DNA of 64,000 nt from Bacteroidaceae bacterium (GTDB lineage Bacteria; Bacteroidota; Bacteroidia; Bacteroidales; Barnesiellaceae_A). The translations under genes and the position numbers were made by a program. Where the stretch lies: NCBI GenBank assembly GCA_017410245.1, contig JAFQRE010000022.1, positions 1 through 64,000 of the forward strand, read 5' to 3'. Position 1 is the stretch's first letter. The number at the start of each line of letters is the position of its first letter. Below are positions 42,891 through 51,575 of this stretch, piece by piece. Below the pieces are notes generated by a model, which made no database searches, was not told the DNA's origin, and was given only the letters and a program-made list of their open reading frames with translations.

Positions 42891-42922
42891 AAACTGTGTC
42901 CCGGAGATGCGGAACACAGTTT
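42891..42922 (-). terminator. Terminator of the rplM-rpsI-rpsB-tsf operon
   Basis: AAACTGTGT... pairs with ...ACACAGTTT around a CGG-type inner stem; on the minus strand it is followed by a T-run (complement of 42884-42890). Confidence 0.8.
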
Positions 42923-42956
42923 GTATTGGAATGAAAATAAAATCTCAGCGATGTGA

Positions 42957-43946
42957 TTACTCGGCACGGAGAGTGAAGCGTTTGAAAGCAACAACTTTCA
43001 AGTCGGCGTCCATCTCTTTGAGTACGTCGCGAACCGATTTCTTAGCTTCCAAGATGTCCTCTTGGTTGAGCAAGCATACCTCTTTCAAGAACTTGCCAAG
43101 ACGACCTTTGGCGATGTTTTGAATCATAGCCTCGGGGAGGTTGGCCGATTTCTCTGCTGAAACAGTGGCGATGATTTCTTTTGCTTTGGCAACCTCTTCA
43201 GCTGTGATCCAGCCTTTGGCCATGTTGCTCTCCATGTGGTCTTCTGAGTCAACGTGGGCGGGGTTGATACCGGCTTTCTTAAGAGCTACCTCAACAGCCT
43301 TTTGTACTTGCTCGGCTTTGGTCTTCTCGATAGCAACAGCGATCTCGGCATTTTTGATTTCTTCCGAAACGCCGTCCTCATCGATAGCGATGGGGTTCAT
43401 GGCAGCGATTTGCATAGCAAGACGCTTGCCGGCCTCTTCGTTCTCTTTGTTAAGACCTACGATAGTACAGAGTTGGTTTTTGTTTTGGTGGTTGTAAACG
43501 GTAGTAAAGTCGGCCTCGATGAAGTTGAAGTCGCCAAGCTCCATCTTTTCACCGGTTTTACCAATTTCGTCGGTGATGAGAGTAGCAATCTCTACACCGT
43601 CGATAGTGAGAGCAAGAACCTCTTCGCGAGTTTTGGGTTTAGCTTCCATAACAGCGTTGAGGATACGGTTGGTTAAAGCAACGAAAGACTCATTGTTGGC
43701 AACGAAGTCTGTTTCGCACTTGAGAGCAACGATAGCTGCATAGCCACCATTAGATTTGGCAAGAACGCAACCCTCAGCAGCCTCGCGGTCTTCGCGCTTA
43801 GCGGCTACGGCTTGGCCTTTCTTGCGGATTATTTCTTTTGCGGCTTCGATATCGCCGTCAGCTTCTTGTAATGCTTTTTTGCAGTCCATCATACCGGCAC
43901 CGGTCAAAGAGCGGAGCTTGCTGATATCTGCCATTGTTACTGCCAT
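42957..43946 (-). CDS. tsf: Translation elongation factor Ts
   Basis: 329 aa (a start at the second Met, 43934, is possible). EF-Ts exchanges GDP on EF-Tu. N-terminal UBA-like module ISKLRSLTGAGMMDCKKALQEADGDIEAAKEIIRKKG, then ALKCETDFVANNESF and the C-terminal IEGRLGKF-like region (NIAKGRLGKFLKEVCLLNQ). It is slightly longer than the proteobacterial form (about 280), as in other Bacteroidota. Confidence 0.96.
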   Translation of the reverse strand: MAVTMADISKLRSLTGAGMMDCKKALQEADGDIEAAKEIIRKKGQAVAAKREDREAAEGCVLAKSNGGYAAIVALKCETDFVANNESFVALTNRILNAVMEAKPKTREEVLALTIDGVEIATLITDEIGKTGEKMELGDFNFIEADFTTVYNHQNKNQLCTIVGLNKENEEAGKRLAMQIAAMNPIAIDEDGVSEEIKNAEIAVAIEKTKAEQVQKAVEVALKKAGINPAHVDSEDHMESNMAKGWITAEEVAKAKEIIATVSAEKSANLPEAMIQNIAKGRLGKFLKEVCLLNQEDILEAKKSVRDVLKEMDADLKVVAFKRFTLRAE

Positions 43947-43987
43947 AGTTGTATGTTTTTAGTAGTTAATACTTGGTCGTAAAAGAC

Positions 43988-44025
43988 AAAGAGCGCGCCT
44001 TGTTGTGAGAAAAGGCTCGCTCTTT
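43988..44025 (-). promoter_or_regulatory. Hairpin between rpsB and tsf
   Basis: AAAGAGCGCGCCTT (43988-44001) pairs with AAGGCTCGCTCTTT (44012-44025), one mismatch. It lies in the 91-nt gap between the two genes and could attenuate or stabilise: partial termination would set the S2:EF-Ts ratio. Confidence 0.6.
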
Positions 44026-44037
44026 GTATGAGAATTA

Positions 44038-44850
44038 TTATTCTTCGCTTTCAGCGGGTTTCTCAGTAGCAGCTTCTTCGTTTCTGCGACGTGAGATGCG
44101 AGCTTTGCGTTCGCGCTTGGGAGCGGCAGCTTCCTCAGCGGGTGCCTCATCGAGTTTCTCAATCTTACGCTCTTCGATACCCTCGGCCATTGCACCGCAG
44201 AGAGCGTCGAGGATTACCTCGATTGACTTAGATGCATCGTCGTTAGCGGGGATTACGAAGTCGATGTTTGAGGGGTCTGAATTGGTATCTACCATAGCAA
44301 ATACGGGTATACCAAGACGATTGGCCTCGCGAACAGCGATTTGTTCTTTGAGAACGTCAACTACGAACAAAGCAGCGGGAAGACGGTTCAAGTCGGCGAT
44401 GCTACCGAGGTTCTTCTCGAGTTTTGCACGTTGGCGAGTGATTTGGAGCTTTTCGCGTTTTGAGAGGTTGTCGAAAGTTCCGTCTTTGGTCATCTTGTCG
44501 ATGGTGGTCATCTTCTTTACAGCCTTGCGGATAGTGGGGAAGTTGGTGAGCATACCACCGGGCCAGCGCTCAATAACATAGGGCATGTTTATAGCAGTGG
44601 CTTTGTCGGCAATAACTTGCTTAGCCTGTTTCTTAGTAGCAACAAAAAGTACTTTTTTGCCCGATTTAGCAATCGATTTGAGGGCTGCGGCAGCCTCGTC
44701 GATTTTTGCTACTGTTTTATACAAGTCGATGATGTGGATACCGTTGCGCTCCATGAAGATGTAGGGAGCCATGGCGGGATTCCATTTTCTTGTGAGGTGA
44801 CCAAAGTGTACACCTGCCTCAAGGAGTTGTTCAAATGATGTAAGAGCCAT
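44038..44850 (-). CDS. rpsB: 30S ribosomal protein S2
   Basis: 270 aa. Standard uS2: GVHFGHLTRKWNPAMAPYIF near the start, FVATKKQAKQVI, YVIERWPGGMLTNF, and DTNSDPSNIDFVIPANDDASKSI. The last about 40 residues are an added charged tail of Glu/Ala/Arg/Lys (APAEEAAAPKRERKARISRRR...), predicted disordered. It precedes tsf as in most bacteria. Confidence 0.97.
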   Translation of the reverse strand: MALTSFEQLLEAGVHFGHLTRKWNPAMAPYIFMERNGIHIIDLYKTVAKIDEAAAALKSIAKSGKKVLFVATKKQAKQVIADKATAINMPYVIERWPGGMLTNFPTIRKAVKKMTTIDKMTKDGTFDNLSKREKLQITRQRAKLEKNLGSIADLNRLPAALFVVDVLKEQIAVREANRLGIPVFAMVDTNSDPSNIDFVIPANDDASKSIEVILDALCGAMAEGIEERKIEKLDEAPAEEAAAPKRERKARISRRRNEEAATEKPAESEE

Positions 44851-44990
44851 TTTTCTTTTTTTATTTTTTCGTTTACATTCTACTAATACAATTGTCGGGT
44901 AGTTAAGCTGCGCTGTTAAGCCACTTGCTTAGTCGCGACAATTTGGATACTAAACGTCGTTTTACTTGTTGCTCGAAGCTTACAAATAGA

Positions 44991-45383
44991 TTAACGTTTG
45001 CTGAATTGGAAGCGTTTACGAGCTTTGGGACGACCCGGTTTCTTACGCTCAACAACACGGGGGTCACGAGTCATGAAGCCTTCACGACGGAGAACGGCTT
45101 TGTCATCGGGGTTCATAGCAACCAAGGCGCGAGCAATAGCAAGACGAAGAGCTTCGGCTTGACCTTTGTAGCCACCACCTTGAAGGTTTACCATGATATC
45201 ATATTTCTCTGCTACACCGAGTGTAGTGAGGGGTTGTTTTACAACAAATTGCAGTATCGACGAGGGGAAGTATTTTGTCAAGTCGCGTTTGTTGATGGTG
45301 ATTGTACCATTTCCCTCTTTGATGAATACGCGAGCTACGGCTGCTTTACGACGGCCTACTACAGCTTTTTCGAGAAGATACAT
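44991..45383 (-). CDS. rpsI: 30S ribosomal protein S9
   Basis: 130 aa. uS9: VVGRRKAAVARVFIKEGNG at the N-terminus, KRDLTKYFPS, VNLQGGGYKGQAEALRLAIARAL, and the basic C-terminus RDPRVVERKKPGRPKARKRFQFSKR whose last Arg reaches the P-site tRNA. It follows rplM by 7 nt. A 140-nt gap separates it from rpsB. Confidence 0.98.
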   Translation of the reverse strand: MYLLEKAVVGRRKAAVARVFIKEGNGTITINKRDLTKYFPSSILQFVVKQPLTTLGVAEKYDIMVNLQGGGYKGQAEALRLAIARALVAMNPDDKAVLRREGFMTRDPRVVERKKPGRPKARKRFQFSKR

Positions 45384-45390
45384 ATATTAA

Positions 45391-45846
45391 TTACTTGTAG
45401 AGGTTAATATCAATGATTCGGGGATTTTGAGCGGCTTGCTCGTGCTCGGCGCCACCATATACGCGGAGGTTACGCAACAATTGAGCACCCAATTTGTTTT
45501 TGGGGAGCATACCTTTAACTACGCGGAGCAAAAGACGATCGGCACCTTTGGCCATCAAGTCAGCGGGTGATTTGATGCGTTGGCCACCGGGATAGCCTGT
45601 GAAGTCGATGTACTCTTTGTCTGTCATCTTTTTGCCTGTGAGGATAATCTTGTCGGCATTGATGATGATGACATTGTCACCACAATCTACGTGGGGAGTG
45701 TAGTTGGGTTTGTATTTGCCACGCAAAATTTTTGCGACTTTACTTGCAAGGCGACCCAATACTTGGTCGGTAGCATCTACTACGACCCACTCTTTGGTTA
45801 CGGTTGCCTTGTTAGCTGATACTGTCTTATAACTTAAAGTGTTCAC
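45391..45846 (-). CDS. rplM: 50S ribosomal protein L13 (GTG start)
   Basis: 151 aa. uL13: TKEWVVVDATDQVLGRLASKVAKILRGKYKPNYTPHVDCGDNVIIINADKI and KMLPKNKLGAQLLRNLRVYGG. The initiation codon at 45846 is GTG, followed by AACACTTTAAGT; the family start matches this position (xTLSYKT) and there is no nearby in-frame ATG. First gene of the operon. Confidence 0.97.
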   Translation of the reverse strand: MNTLSYKTVSANKATVTKEWVVVDATDQVLGRLASKVAKILRGKYKPNYTPHVDCGDNVIIINADKIILTGKKMTDKEYIDFTGYPGGQRIKSPADLMAKGADRLLLRVVKGMLPKNKLGAQLLRNLRVYGGAEHEQAAQNPRIIDINLYK

Positions 45847-45966
45847 TGCTTTAAAGTTTTTAAAATTAGTTACTTAATAGTGCTCGCGCATTATATCCCC
45901 GGCCAAAGGAATGATAATCCGTTCGCAGATTTCTCTTATTTGGCTAATAATCGGACTGCAAAGGTA
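45847..45966 (-). promoter_or_regulatory. rplM promoter and ~105-nt 5' leader
   Basis: Minus-strand -7 box TACCTTTG at 45959-45966. The leader to the GTG is about 105 nt, long for this genome, with G+C-rich patches (GGCCGGGG; GCGCGAGC) in an otherwise A+T-rich context. Ribosomal-protein operons are often autoregulated through such leaders; this is a candidate. Confidence 0.5.
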
Positions 45967-46209
45967 GTGCTTTTTATTTTACATGACAAATATTTTTAAA
46001 TCTTTTTTCGTTGGCTATAAGCAACTTTACTCTCGAGAGAGTGGTTTTTATAGTGTGACCGATGGCACAACAAGACGATATACGGGTGTGTGCTTGTTAC
46101 GGGTCTGGCTCGTTCTATCGCTCTTTTGTTATTGTTTTGCCTTTGCAAAAAAGTCTTATGGCGTGTAATATTATTTCTGTTGCCGGCTTGGAATTTCGCA
46201 GAAAAAATA
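45967..46209. other. Gene-free region upstream of pdxB
   Basis: About 240 nt between divergent rplM and pdxB promoters. It has a CTCTCGAGAG palindrome near 46031-46042 but no convincing coding frame or RNA gene. Confidence 0.4.
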
Positions 46210-46217
46210 TATTTTTG
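46210..46217 (+). promoter_or_regulatory. -7 box for pdxB
   Basis: TATTTTTG, 29 nt before the ATG at 46247. Confidence 0.5.
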
Positions 46218-46246
46218 CAGAGGTTTTCATAAATTAGTGTTTTTTT

Positions 46247-47362
46247 ATGGCATTACAAGATGTACATATTGTGGCCGATAGTAAGATACCTTTCATGAGA
46301 GGGGTCTTTGAGCCATATGCGCAAGTGAGTTATTATGAGCCTCATGAGATAACTAATGCAGTGGTGCGCGATGCCGATATATTATTGGTGCGCTCGCGCA
46401 CACGTGTTGATAAACGCTTGCTCCATGGTTCGCGTTGTAGTTTTGTAGGAACAGCAACTATTGGTTATGATCATATAGATACTCAATATTGTAATGAGAA
46501 TGGGATACGATGGGTCAATGCTCCGGGTTGTAATGCCGGGTCGGTGGCTCAGTATGTACTTGCTTCTATCATACTATGGGCTCGTACCAAAAACCTTAAC
46601 CTATCCAATATGACTATAGGAATTGTAGGTGTGGGTAATGTAGGCTCTATTGTAGAACGCTATTGCCGTTCGTTGGGTATGAGAGTATTGCTTAACGATC
46701 CCCCTCGTGCCCGAGTTGAAGGTCTCGATAAGTTTGTTTCACTCGATACGATAGCTTCACAAGCCGATATTGTGACTTTCCATACTCCATTGACTATGCA
46801 GGGTGAGTTTGCTACCTGCCATTTGGCATCGGCATCGTTCTTAGACTCATTGAAGCGAAGTCCTCTTATTATCAATACTGCTCGTGGTGCTGTGGTTGAT
46901 AATTATGCGTTGTTGCGTGCGCTCAATACCGAGAAGGTGGGCGACGCTGTGATGGATTGTTGGGAGGGAGAGCCTCGTTTAAACACTGCCTTGATGTTTG
47001 CATCGTTCATTGCCACACCACACATTGCAGGCTACTCGTCAGATGGCAAGGCCAACGCAACGCGTATGTTGGTAGAGGCGGTAGCTAAAGAGTTGAACGT
47101 AACAATCGATACGTCCGAGTTGGTGCCTCCTTCGCCTCCTGTCAGCACTTTGGCATTGGCGCGCAATAGCGATCCTATAGCCACAGCGGTTTTGTCGAGC
47201 TACAATCCTCTTTTTGAGACTCGCAATCTCAAACGCCAGCCCTACGACTTTGATCGATTGCGCAATTCGTATGGCTTGCGTCGTGAGTTTCATGCCTATA
47301 CTGTGACAGGAGCTAAAGACAACGTTGCTACTGTGCTACGAGAGTTGGGATTTAATTTGTAG
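46247..47362 (+). CDS. pdxB: Erythronate-4-phosphate dehydrogenase
   Basis: 371 aa. PdxB oxidises 4-phosphoerythronate in the DXP-independent pyridoxal phosphate pathway. It belongs to the D-2-hydroxyacid dehydrogenases: VADSKIPFMRG start, FVGTATIGYDHID (67-79), NAD-binding GIVGVGNVGSIVE (125-137), INTARGAVVD with the catalytic Arg, and the PHIAGYSSDGKANAT block with the catalytic His. The C-terminal dimerisation domain typical of PdxB is present (about 290-371). Confidence 0.93.
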   Translation: MALQDVHIVADSKIPFMRGVFEPYAQVSYYEPHEITNAVVRDADILLVRSRTRVDKRLLHGSRCSFVGTATIGYDHIDTQYCNENGIRWVNAPGCNAGSVAQYVLASIILWARTKNLNLSNMTIGIVGVGNVGSIVERYCRSLGMRVLLNDPPRARVEGLDKFVSLDTIASQADIVTFHTPLTMQGEFATCHLASASFLDSLKRSPLIINTARGAVVDNYALLRALNTEKVGDAVMDCWEGEPRLNTALMFASFIATPHIAGYSSDGKANATRMLVEAVAKELNVTIDTSELVPPSPPVSTLALARNSDPIATAVLSSYNPLFETRNLKRQPYDFDRLRNSYGLRREFHAYTVTGAKDNVATVLRELGFNL

Positions 47363-47399
47363 CCTACTTATTGAGGAGTGTCAGGTCGATAATTTGCCC

Positions 47400-48002
47400 A
47401 TGAAACCGGTTGATGAAATAGCCGATAGCAATATATCTCGCCAGATAGTCCGTGCGGGCGATTTGTTAGTGGCCGAGCCGTTTCTTACCGATGCCTATTT
47501 TAGGAGGGCAATTATATTGCTTATCGATCATAATGAAGCAGAAGGCTCGGTGGGACTGGTATTGAATAAGCAGTCGAGCATACCGCTCAAGCGTGTGTTG
47601 CGTAATGCTACGTGTCCCGAACACATCACGTTGCACTTAGGCGGGCCGGTTGAGAAGGGTCGTTTGTTGTACCTACATACATTGGGCCAACGTATAGCAG
47701 GGGCGATGGCGTTGGAGAATGGCCTTTATATTGGAGGCCGATTTGAAGATGTGCTGCAATATATCAATAGCGACGAATATGATGAATGCCGTATCAAGTT
47801 CTTTGCCGGGTATTGCGGGTGGACACAAGGCCAACTTTTGGGCGAACTTGCCGAGGAGAGTTGGGCTGTTGCTGCTCTTGACAATGCCTCGATGGTAATG
47901 CTGTCGCACGATGAGTCTTTGTGGTATGAGGTAGTGGCCTCGTTGGGTACCGAATATCGCAAATGGTACTGTTTTAGAAATAATACATCAACACTCAATT
48001 GA
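47400..48002 (+). CDS. YqgE/AlgH family protein
   Basis: 200 aa from the ATG at 47400; the longer frame overlaps pdxB. YqgE/AlgH pattern: GDLLVAEPFLTDAYFRRAIILLIDHNEAEGSVGLVLNKQ and LGGPVEKGRLLYLHTL, then KFFAGYCGWTQGQLLGELAEESW. The family is conserved and cytoplasmic, with only loose links to alginate regulation in Pseudomonas; its biochemical role is unknown. Confidence 0.9.
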   Translation: MKPVDEIADSNISRQIVRAGDLLVAEPFLTDAYFRRAIILLIDHNEAEGSVGLVLNKQSSIPLKRVLRNATCPEHITLHLGGPVEKGRLLYLHTLGQRIAGAMALENGLYIGGRFEDVLQYINSDEYDECRIKFFAGYCGWTQGQLLGELAEESWAVAALDNASMVMLSHDESLWYEVVASLGTEYRKWYCFRNNTSTLN

Positions 48003-48008
48003 AATTGT

Positions 48009-48161
48009 ATGGCCGATAACTTTTTGGAGAAACAATATGCCGACTATGAGGCTCGCAAAGCGACTCAGGCGCAGGCTCGTCGCAAGGCGTGGCAGAAAAA
48101 GATGAAAGAATATAAGGCCCGTCTTGCTGCCGAGAAGAAGGCCGGTGACTGTGGCGAGTAG
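48009..48161 (+). CDS. 50-aa charged helical protein
   Basis: 50 aa, starting 6 nt after the YqgE stop: MADNFLEKQYADYEARKAT, then a Lys/Arg/Gln/Ala-rich helix and a final GDCGE. One long amphipathic, strongly basic helix is predicted. No family recognised. Tight spacing behind YqgE and a terminator shortly after support it as a real gene. Confidence 0.6.
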   Translation: MADNFLEKQYADYEARKATQAQARRKAWQKKMKEYKARLAAEKKAGDCGE

Positions 48162-48211
48162 TATTGCAAAGACTTTATGTTGCAGTAGTTATTGGGGCAT
48201 TATATATAAGT

Positions 48212-48239
48212 AGAGGGCATATCATTTGATATGCCCTCT
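48212..48239. terminator. Bidirectional terminator, 50-aa gene / M23 peptidase
   Basis: AGAGGGCATATCA (48212-48224) with its complement at 48227-48239, then TTGCTT. Confidence 0.8.
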
Positions 48240-48261
48240 TGCTTATTAATTGTGGTAAGTA

Positions 48262-49212
48262 TTATTTTAACTTCAATACTTGTCCCGGTCGTAGAATGGA
48301 GGTCTTGGAAATACCATTGAGGCGACATATCTTCGATACGGTTGTGCCATTGCGCTGTGCTATACGAGAGAGCGTATCGCCTTTGCGTACACGATAGGTA
48401 GCAGCTCCCGATGCCGAACCGCTTTTTCCGCCATATATGCCATACTTGGTTCCTTCTACGTGAATAGCCGAAGGACCTTTAGAGGCTAATAGCTTGGGAC
48501 TGAAAATCAATTCGTTTTTGCGAATAGTCTTATTGTGGAAGTCGAAAATGGCATTGGGATTGATGTCCATGCCCAAGTAACGAGTCTCGAAGTGGAGGTG
48601 CGAACCGGTGGAACGACCGGTATTTCCTCCCAATGCTATAGGCTCACCGGCCTTTACCTCTTGGTCGGGTTTTACAAGAAACTTTGAAAGGTGACCATAG
48701 ATGGTCTCCAAACCATTGTTATGTCGTATGATAACATAATAGCCATATCCACGACGCTCATACTTGGTGAGTCGTATTTTGCCATCGAAGGCGGCACGAA
48801 TGGTGTCACCGGTAATTACTTTCAAGTCGATGCCTCGGTGCATACGACGACGACGCCAACCATAGTTGGACGTGATATAGCCATTGTGAGGAATGCAGTA
48901 GTTCGATAGGTCGATGTACATCGAGTCGGGCAAGTCCATTTTAGACGCTTCGTATGGATTGACACGATCTTTGCTCCAGTTTTCGCCATAGAGTAGGGCG
49001 GCTTCACTTATCCAAGGCTCGGTGATAAGCAACTCTTTCATGGCTACAGTATCGAGCAGATTTATCTCCTCATATACCGAGGGTTGTCGTTGTAGAAGTT
49101 GCTGATGGTGCAATGTGTGAGCATCGGCCACATTCTGTGCTTGTGCAAGGTTGGTGCTGCACATTAATGTTACTGATGCGATTGTTATAAAAATATTTTT
49201 CAATATGCTCAT
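48262..49212 (-). CDS. M23 family metallopeptidase with LysM domain
   Basis: 316 aa from the ATG at 49212; the frame extends to 49236, but only the later Met gives a proper signal peptide (MSILKNIFITIASVTLMCSTNLAQA). M23/LytM domain: His125-x3-Asp129 (HRGIDLK), His174 (IYGHLS) and His207 in SHLHFE, the full zinc and catalytic set. A LysM repeat closes the protein (YRVRKGDTLSRIAQRNGTTVSKICRLNG). It probably cuts peptidoglycan cross-links, being held on the wall by LysM. Confidence 0.92.
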   Translation of the reverse strand: MSILKNIFITIASVTLMCSTNLAQAQNVADAHTLHHQQLLQRQPSVYEEINLLDTVAMKELLITEPWISEAALLYGENWSKDRVNPYEASKMDLPDSMYIDLSNYCIPHNGYITSNYGWRRRRMHRGIDLKVITGDTIRAAFDGKIRLTKYERRGYGYYVIIRHNNGLETIYGHLSKFLVKPDQEVKAGEPIALGGNTGRSTGSHLHFETRYLGMDINPNAIFDFHNKTIRKNELIFSPKLLASKGPSAIHVEGTKYGIYGGKSGSASGAATYRVRKGDTLSRIAQRNGTTVSKICRLNGISKTSILRPGQVLKLK

Positions 49213-49307
49213 GATGTGCTTTGTATGATTTCTCAAGGCATTAAAAAAAATGACTGCTTAATAACTCTCTAATTGGTGCTTTGCGATAGGCAAAATTTCA
49301 CCAACTG

Positions 49308-49315
49308 CAAAGATA
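49308..49315 (-). promoter_or_regulatory. -7 box for the M23 peptidase gene
   Basis: Minus-strand TATCTTTG, giving a leader of about 90 nt. The remaining 49213-49476 shows no gene. Confidence 0.5.
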
Positions 49316-49476
49316 TATATTTTCGTGGCAACTAAAATACTGATTAATAATATTTTTGCACACTTGATAAGTGTAAAACTTCATTTTAATAATAATTAAC
49401 AAGTTGGCGGCGCTTGGTAGTTTTATTTAGATACAGAATAGAACATGAGTTTTGGCCGATGTGTAGTGTTGGATTG

Positions 49477-51573
49477 TTAGCTGATTTGCCCCCAATTGAT
49501 TTTTTTTGCATAGCAACGTTGCAACTCTTTGCGTAAGACGTAGTTGCGAGGTAACTCAAGTAGTGTGTCGTTTTCGAGTATCTCTTGCGCTACATCGCGA
49601 GCCAATTGCAATATCTGTCCGTCTTGGGCCAAATTGGCAATGCGTAGGTCAAAGGCGATGCCACTTTGTTGAGTGCCCTCCATATCGCCGGGGCCACGCA
49701 AGCGCATATCGGCCTCGGCAATGACAAATCCATCGTTGGTCTCGGCCATGATTTCAAGGCGTTTGCGAGTGTCTTGTGCCAAGTCGTATCGCGACATGAG
49801 TATGCAGTAGGACTGTTCGCCACCTCGGCCTACACGCCCTCGCAATTGGTGTAGCTGAGCCAATCCAAATCGTTCGGCATTTTCTATTACCATCACAGTG
49901 GCATTGGGTACGTTCACGCCCACCTCTATAACGGTTGTGGCAACCATTATTTGAGCTTCGTTGTGAACAAATCGTTGCATTTGTTCTTCCTTTTCGGCAG
50001 GTTTCATTTTGCCATGCACCATGCTTACGGTGTATTCGGGGAAAGTCTGCTTGACCGTTTCAAAACCTTCCAGCAGACTCTTCATATCGCTCTTTTCGCT
50101 CTCTTCTATAAGAGGATATACGATATATACTTGTCGTCCCATTTGTAGCTGTCGGCGTAGCGAGGTATTGAGTTGTGCTCGTTTATTGTCGTATTGCAAT
50201 AGCGTCTGTATGGGCTTGCGTCCCGGAGGAAGTTGTTTTATTATCGACACGTCGAGGTCGCCATATACGGTCATGGCCAATGTGCGAGGTATGGGTGTGG
50301 CCGTCATTACAAGTACGTGTGGAGGAGTGGTGTTTTTGCCCCACAATTTGGCGCGTTGTGCTACTCCGAATCGGTGTTGCTCATCTATTACCACCATGCC
50401 TAAGTTGTTGAATATAACACCCTCCTCGAGTAGTGCATGAGTGCCTATAAGAATGCGCACATCGCCCGAAGCCAAGCCTGCCAAGATGGGCTCTCGTTCG
50501 CGCTTGCGACGTGAGCCGGTAAGTAGTTCTACTCGCAATCCCAGTGGCATGAGCATCGCTGAAATGCTCTCGTAATGTTGTGCTGCCAATATCTCGGTAG
50601 GTGCCATGATACACGCCTGATAGCCATTGTCGATAGCCATGAGGGCTGTCATGAGTGCGACGATAGTCTTGCCGCTACCTACATCGCCTTGTAGCAGCCG
50701 GTTCATTTGTCGTCCGCTACCCACGTCAGCACGAATGTCGCGAAGGACTTGTTTCTGGTCATCGGTGAGCGAGAAGGGTAATATTTCGTTGTAAAATCGG
50801 TTGAAATACTCTCCTATGCGGGCAAACCGAAAGCCTCCTACATTGCGGTTGCGCATGCGTGCATAGCGTAATATGTGTAGTTGCAGATAGAATAACTCTT
50901 CAAACTTGAGTCGCAGTTGAGCCCGGCGCATGTCTTCGACCGTGCGGGGGAAGTGTATGTAGCACAAGGCATCATTGAGGCCTATCAACTTGGCACGCTC
51001 TATTATCTCGGGAGTCAGGGTCTCGGGTAGTGGACCATGTATAGAATTCCACAGCGAGTAAACCATTTTGTGCAACGTCTTTGAATTGACAAAGGCGTTT
51101 TTCATCTTCTCGGTGGTGTTGTAGTATGCCTGCAAACCGATGTTGCGGTCTATGATTTCATCGACAAGATCTATCTCGGGGTGGGCTATATTGTAACGTC
51201 CGTTGAAGAGGGTGGGTTTTCCAAAGAGAGTATATTCTACACCAACCTTGTAGCGTTCGGTTACATATTTTATACCTTTAAACCATACCAAGTCTATCGT
51301 GCCACTGCCGTCGGTAAAGGTGGCAACAAGTCGGCGGCGAGCACCCTCACCATATGTAGAGTAGGAGATAATGTGACCTTTTAATTGAATGTATGGCATG
51401 GAGCCGGTTATCTCGCCTATGCGGTAGGTCTTGCTGCGATCGATATATTTGTATGGAAAGTAGTATAGTAAGTCGCGGTATGAGCGAATGCCCAGTTCGC
51501 GAGCCAACAATTCGGCTCGCTTTGGCCCTACCCCCGGCAGGTATTTTATGTCAAGGTCGCTCAGTTCGGGCAT
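49477..51573 (-). CDS. recG: ATP-dependent DNA helicase RecG
   Basis: 698 aa. RecG remodels stalled forks and Holliday junctions. N-terminal wedge domain with a helix-hairpin-helix (LPGVGPKRAELL, 12-23) and OB fold, Walker A GDVGSGKT (296-303), DEQH (397-400), and the C-terminal motifs RFGLAQLHQLRGRVGRGGEQSYC. The preceding ispD gene ends 2 nt before its start, so they form an operon. Confidence 0.96.
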   Translation of the reverse strand: MPELSDLDIKYLPGVGPKRAELLARELGIRSYRDLLYYFPYKYIDRSKTYRIGEITGSMPYIQLKGHIISYSTYGEGARRRLVATFTDGSGTIDLVWFKGIKYVTERYKVGVEYTLFGKPTLFNGRYNIAHPEIDLVDEIIDRNIGLQAYYNTTEKMKNAFVNSKTLHKMVYSLWNSIHGPLPETLTPEIIERAKLIGLNDALCYIHFPRTVEDMRRAQLRLKFEELFYLQLHILRYARMRNRNVGGFRFARIGEYFNRFYNEILPFSLTDDQKQVLRDIRADVGSGRQMNRLLQGDVGSGKTIVALMTALMAIDNGYQACIMAPTEILAAQHYESISAMLMPLGLRVELLTGSRRKREREPILAGLASGDVRILIGTHALLEEGVIFNNLGMVVIDEQHRFGVAQRAKLWGKNTTPPHVLVMTATPIPRTLAMTVYGDLDVSIIKQLPPGRKPIQTLLQYDNKRAQLNTSLRRQLQMGRQVYIVYPLIEESEKSDMKSLLEGFETVKQTFPEYTVSMVHGKMKPAEKEEQMQRFVHNEAQIMVATTVIEVGVNVPNATVMVIENAERFGLAQLHQLRGRVGRGGEQSYCILMSRYDLAQDTRKRLEIMAETNDGFVIAEADMRLRGPGDMEGTQQSGIAFDLRIANLAQDGQILQLARDVAQEILENDTLLELPRNYVLRKELQRCYAKKINWGQIS

Positions 51574-51575
51574 TA

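Noticed and set aside
42708..42956. 82-codon plus-strand frame across the inverted repeat
   Set aside because: Hydrophobic codons result from A+T richness; it runs through the inverted repeat and the tsf terminator.
45983..46168. 61-codon frame upstream of pdxB
   Set aside because: No motif, odd composition and no initiation signal; treated as intergenic.
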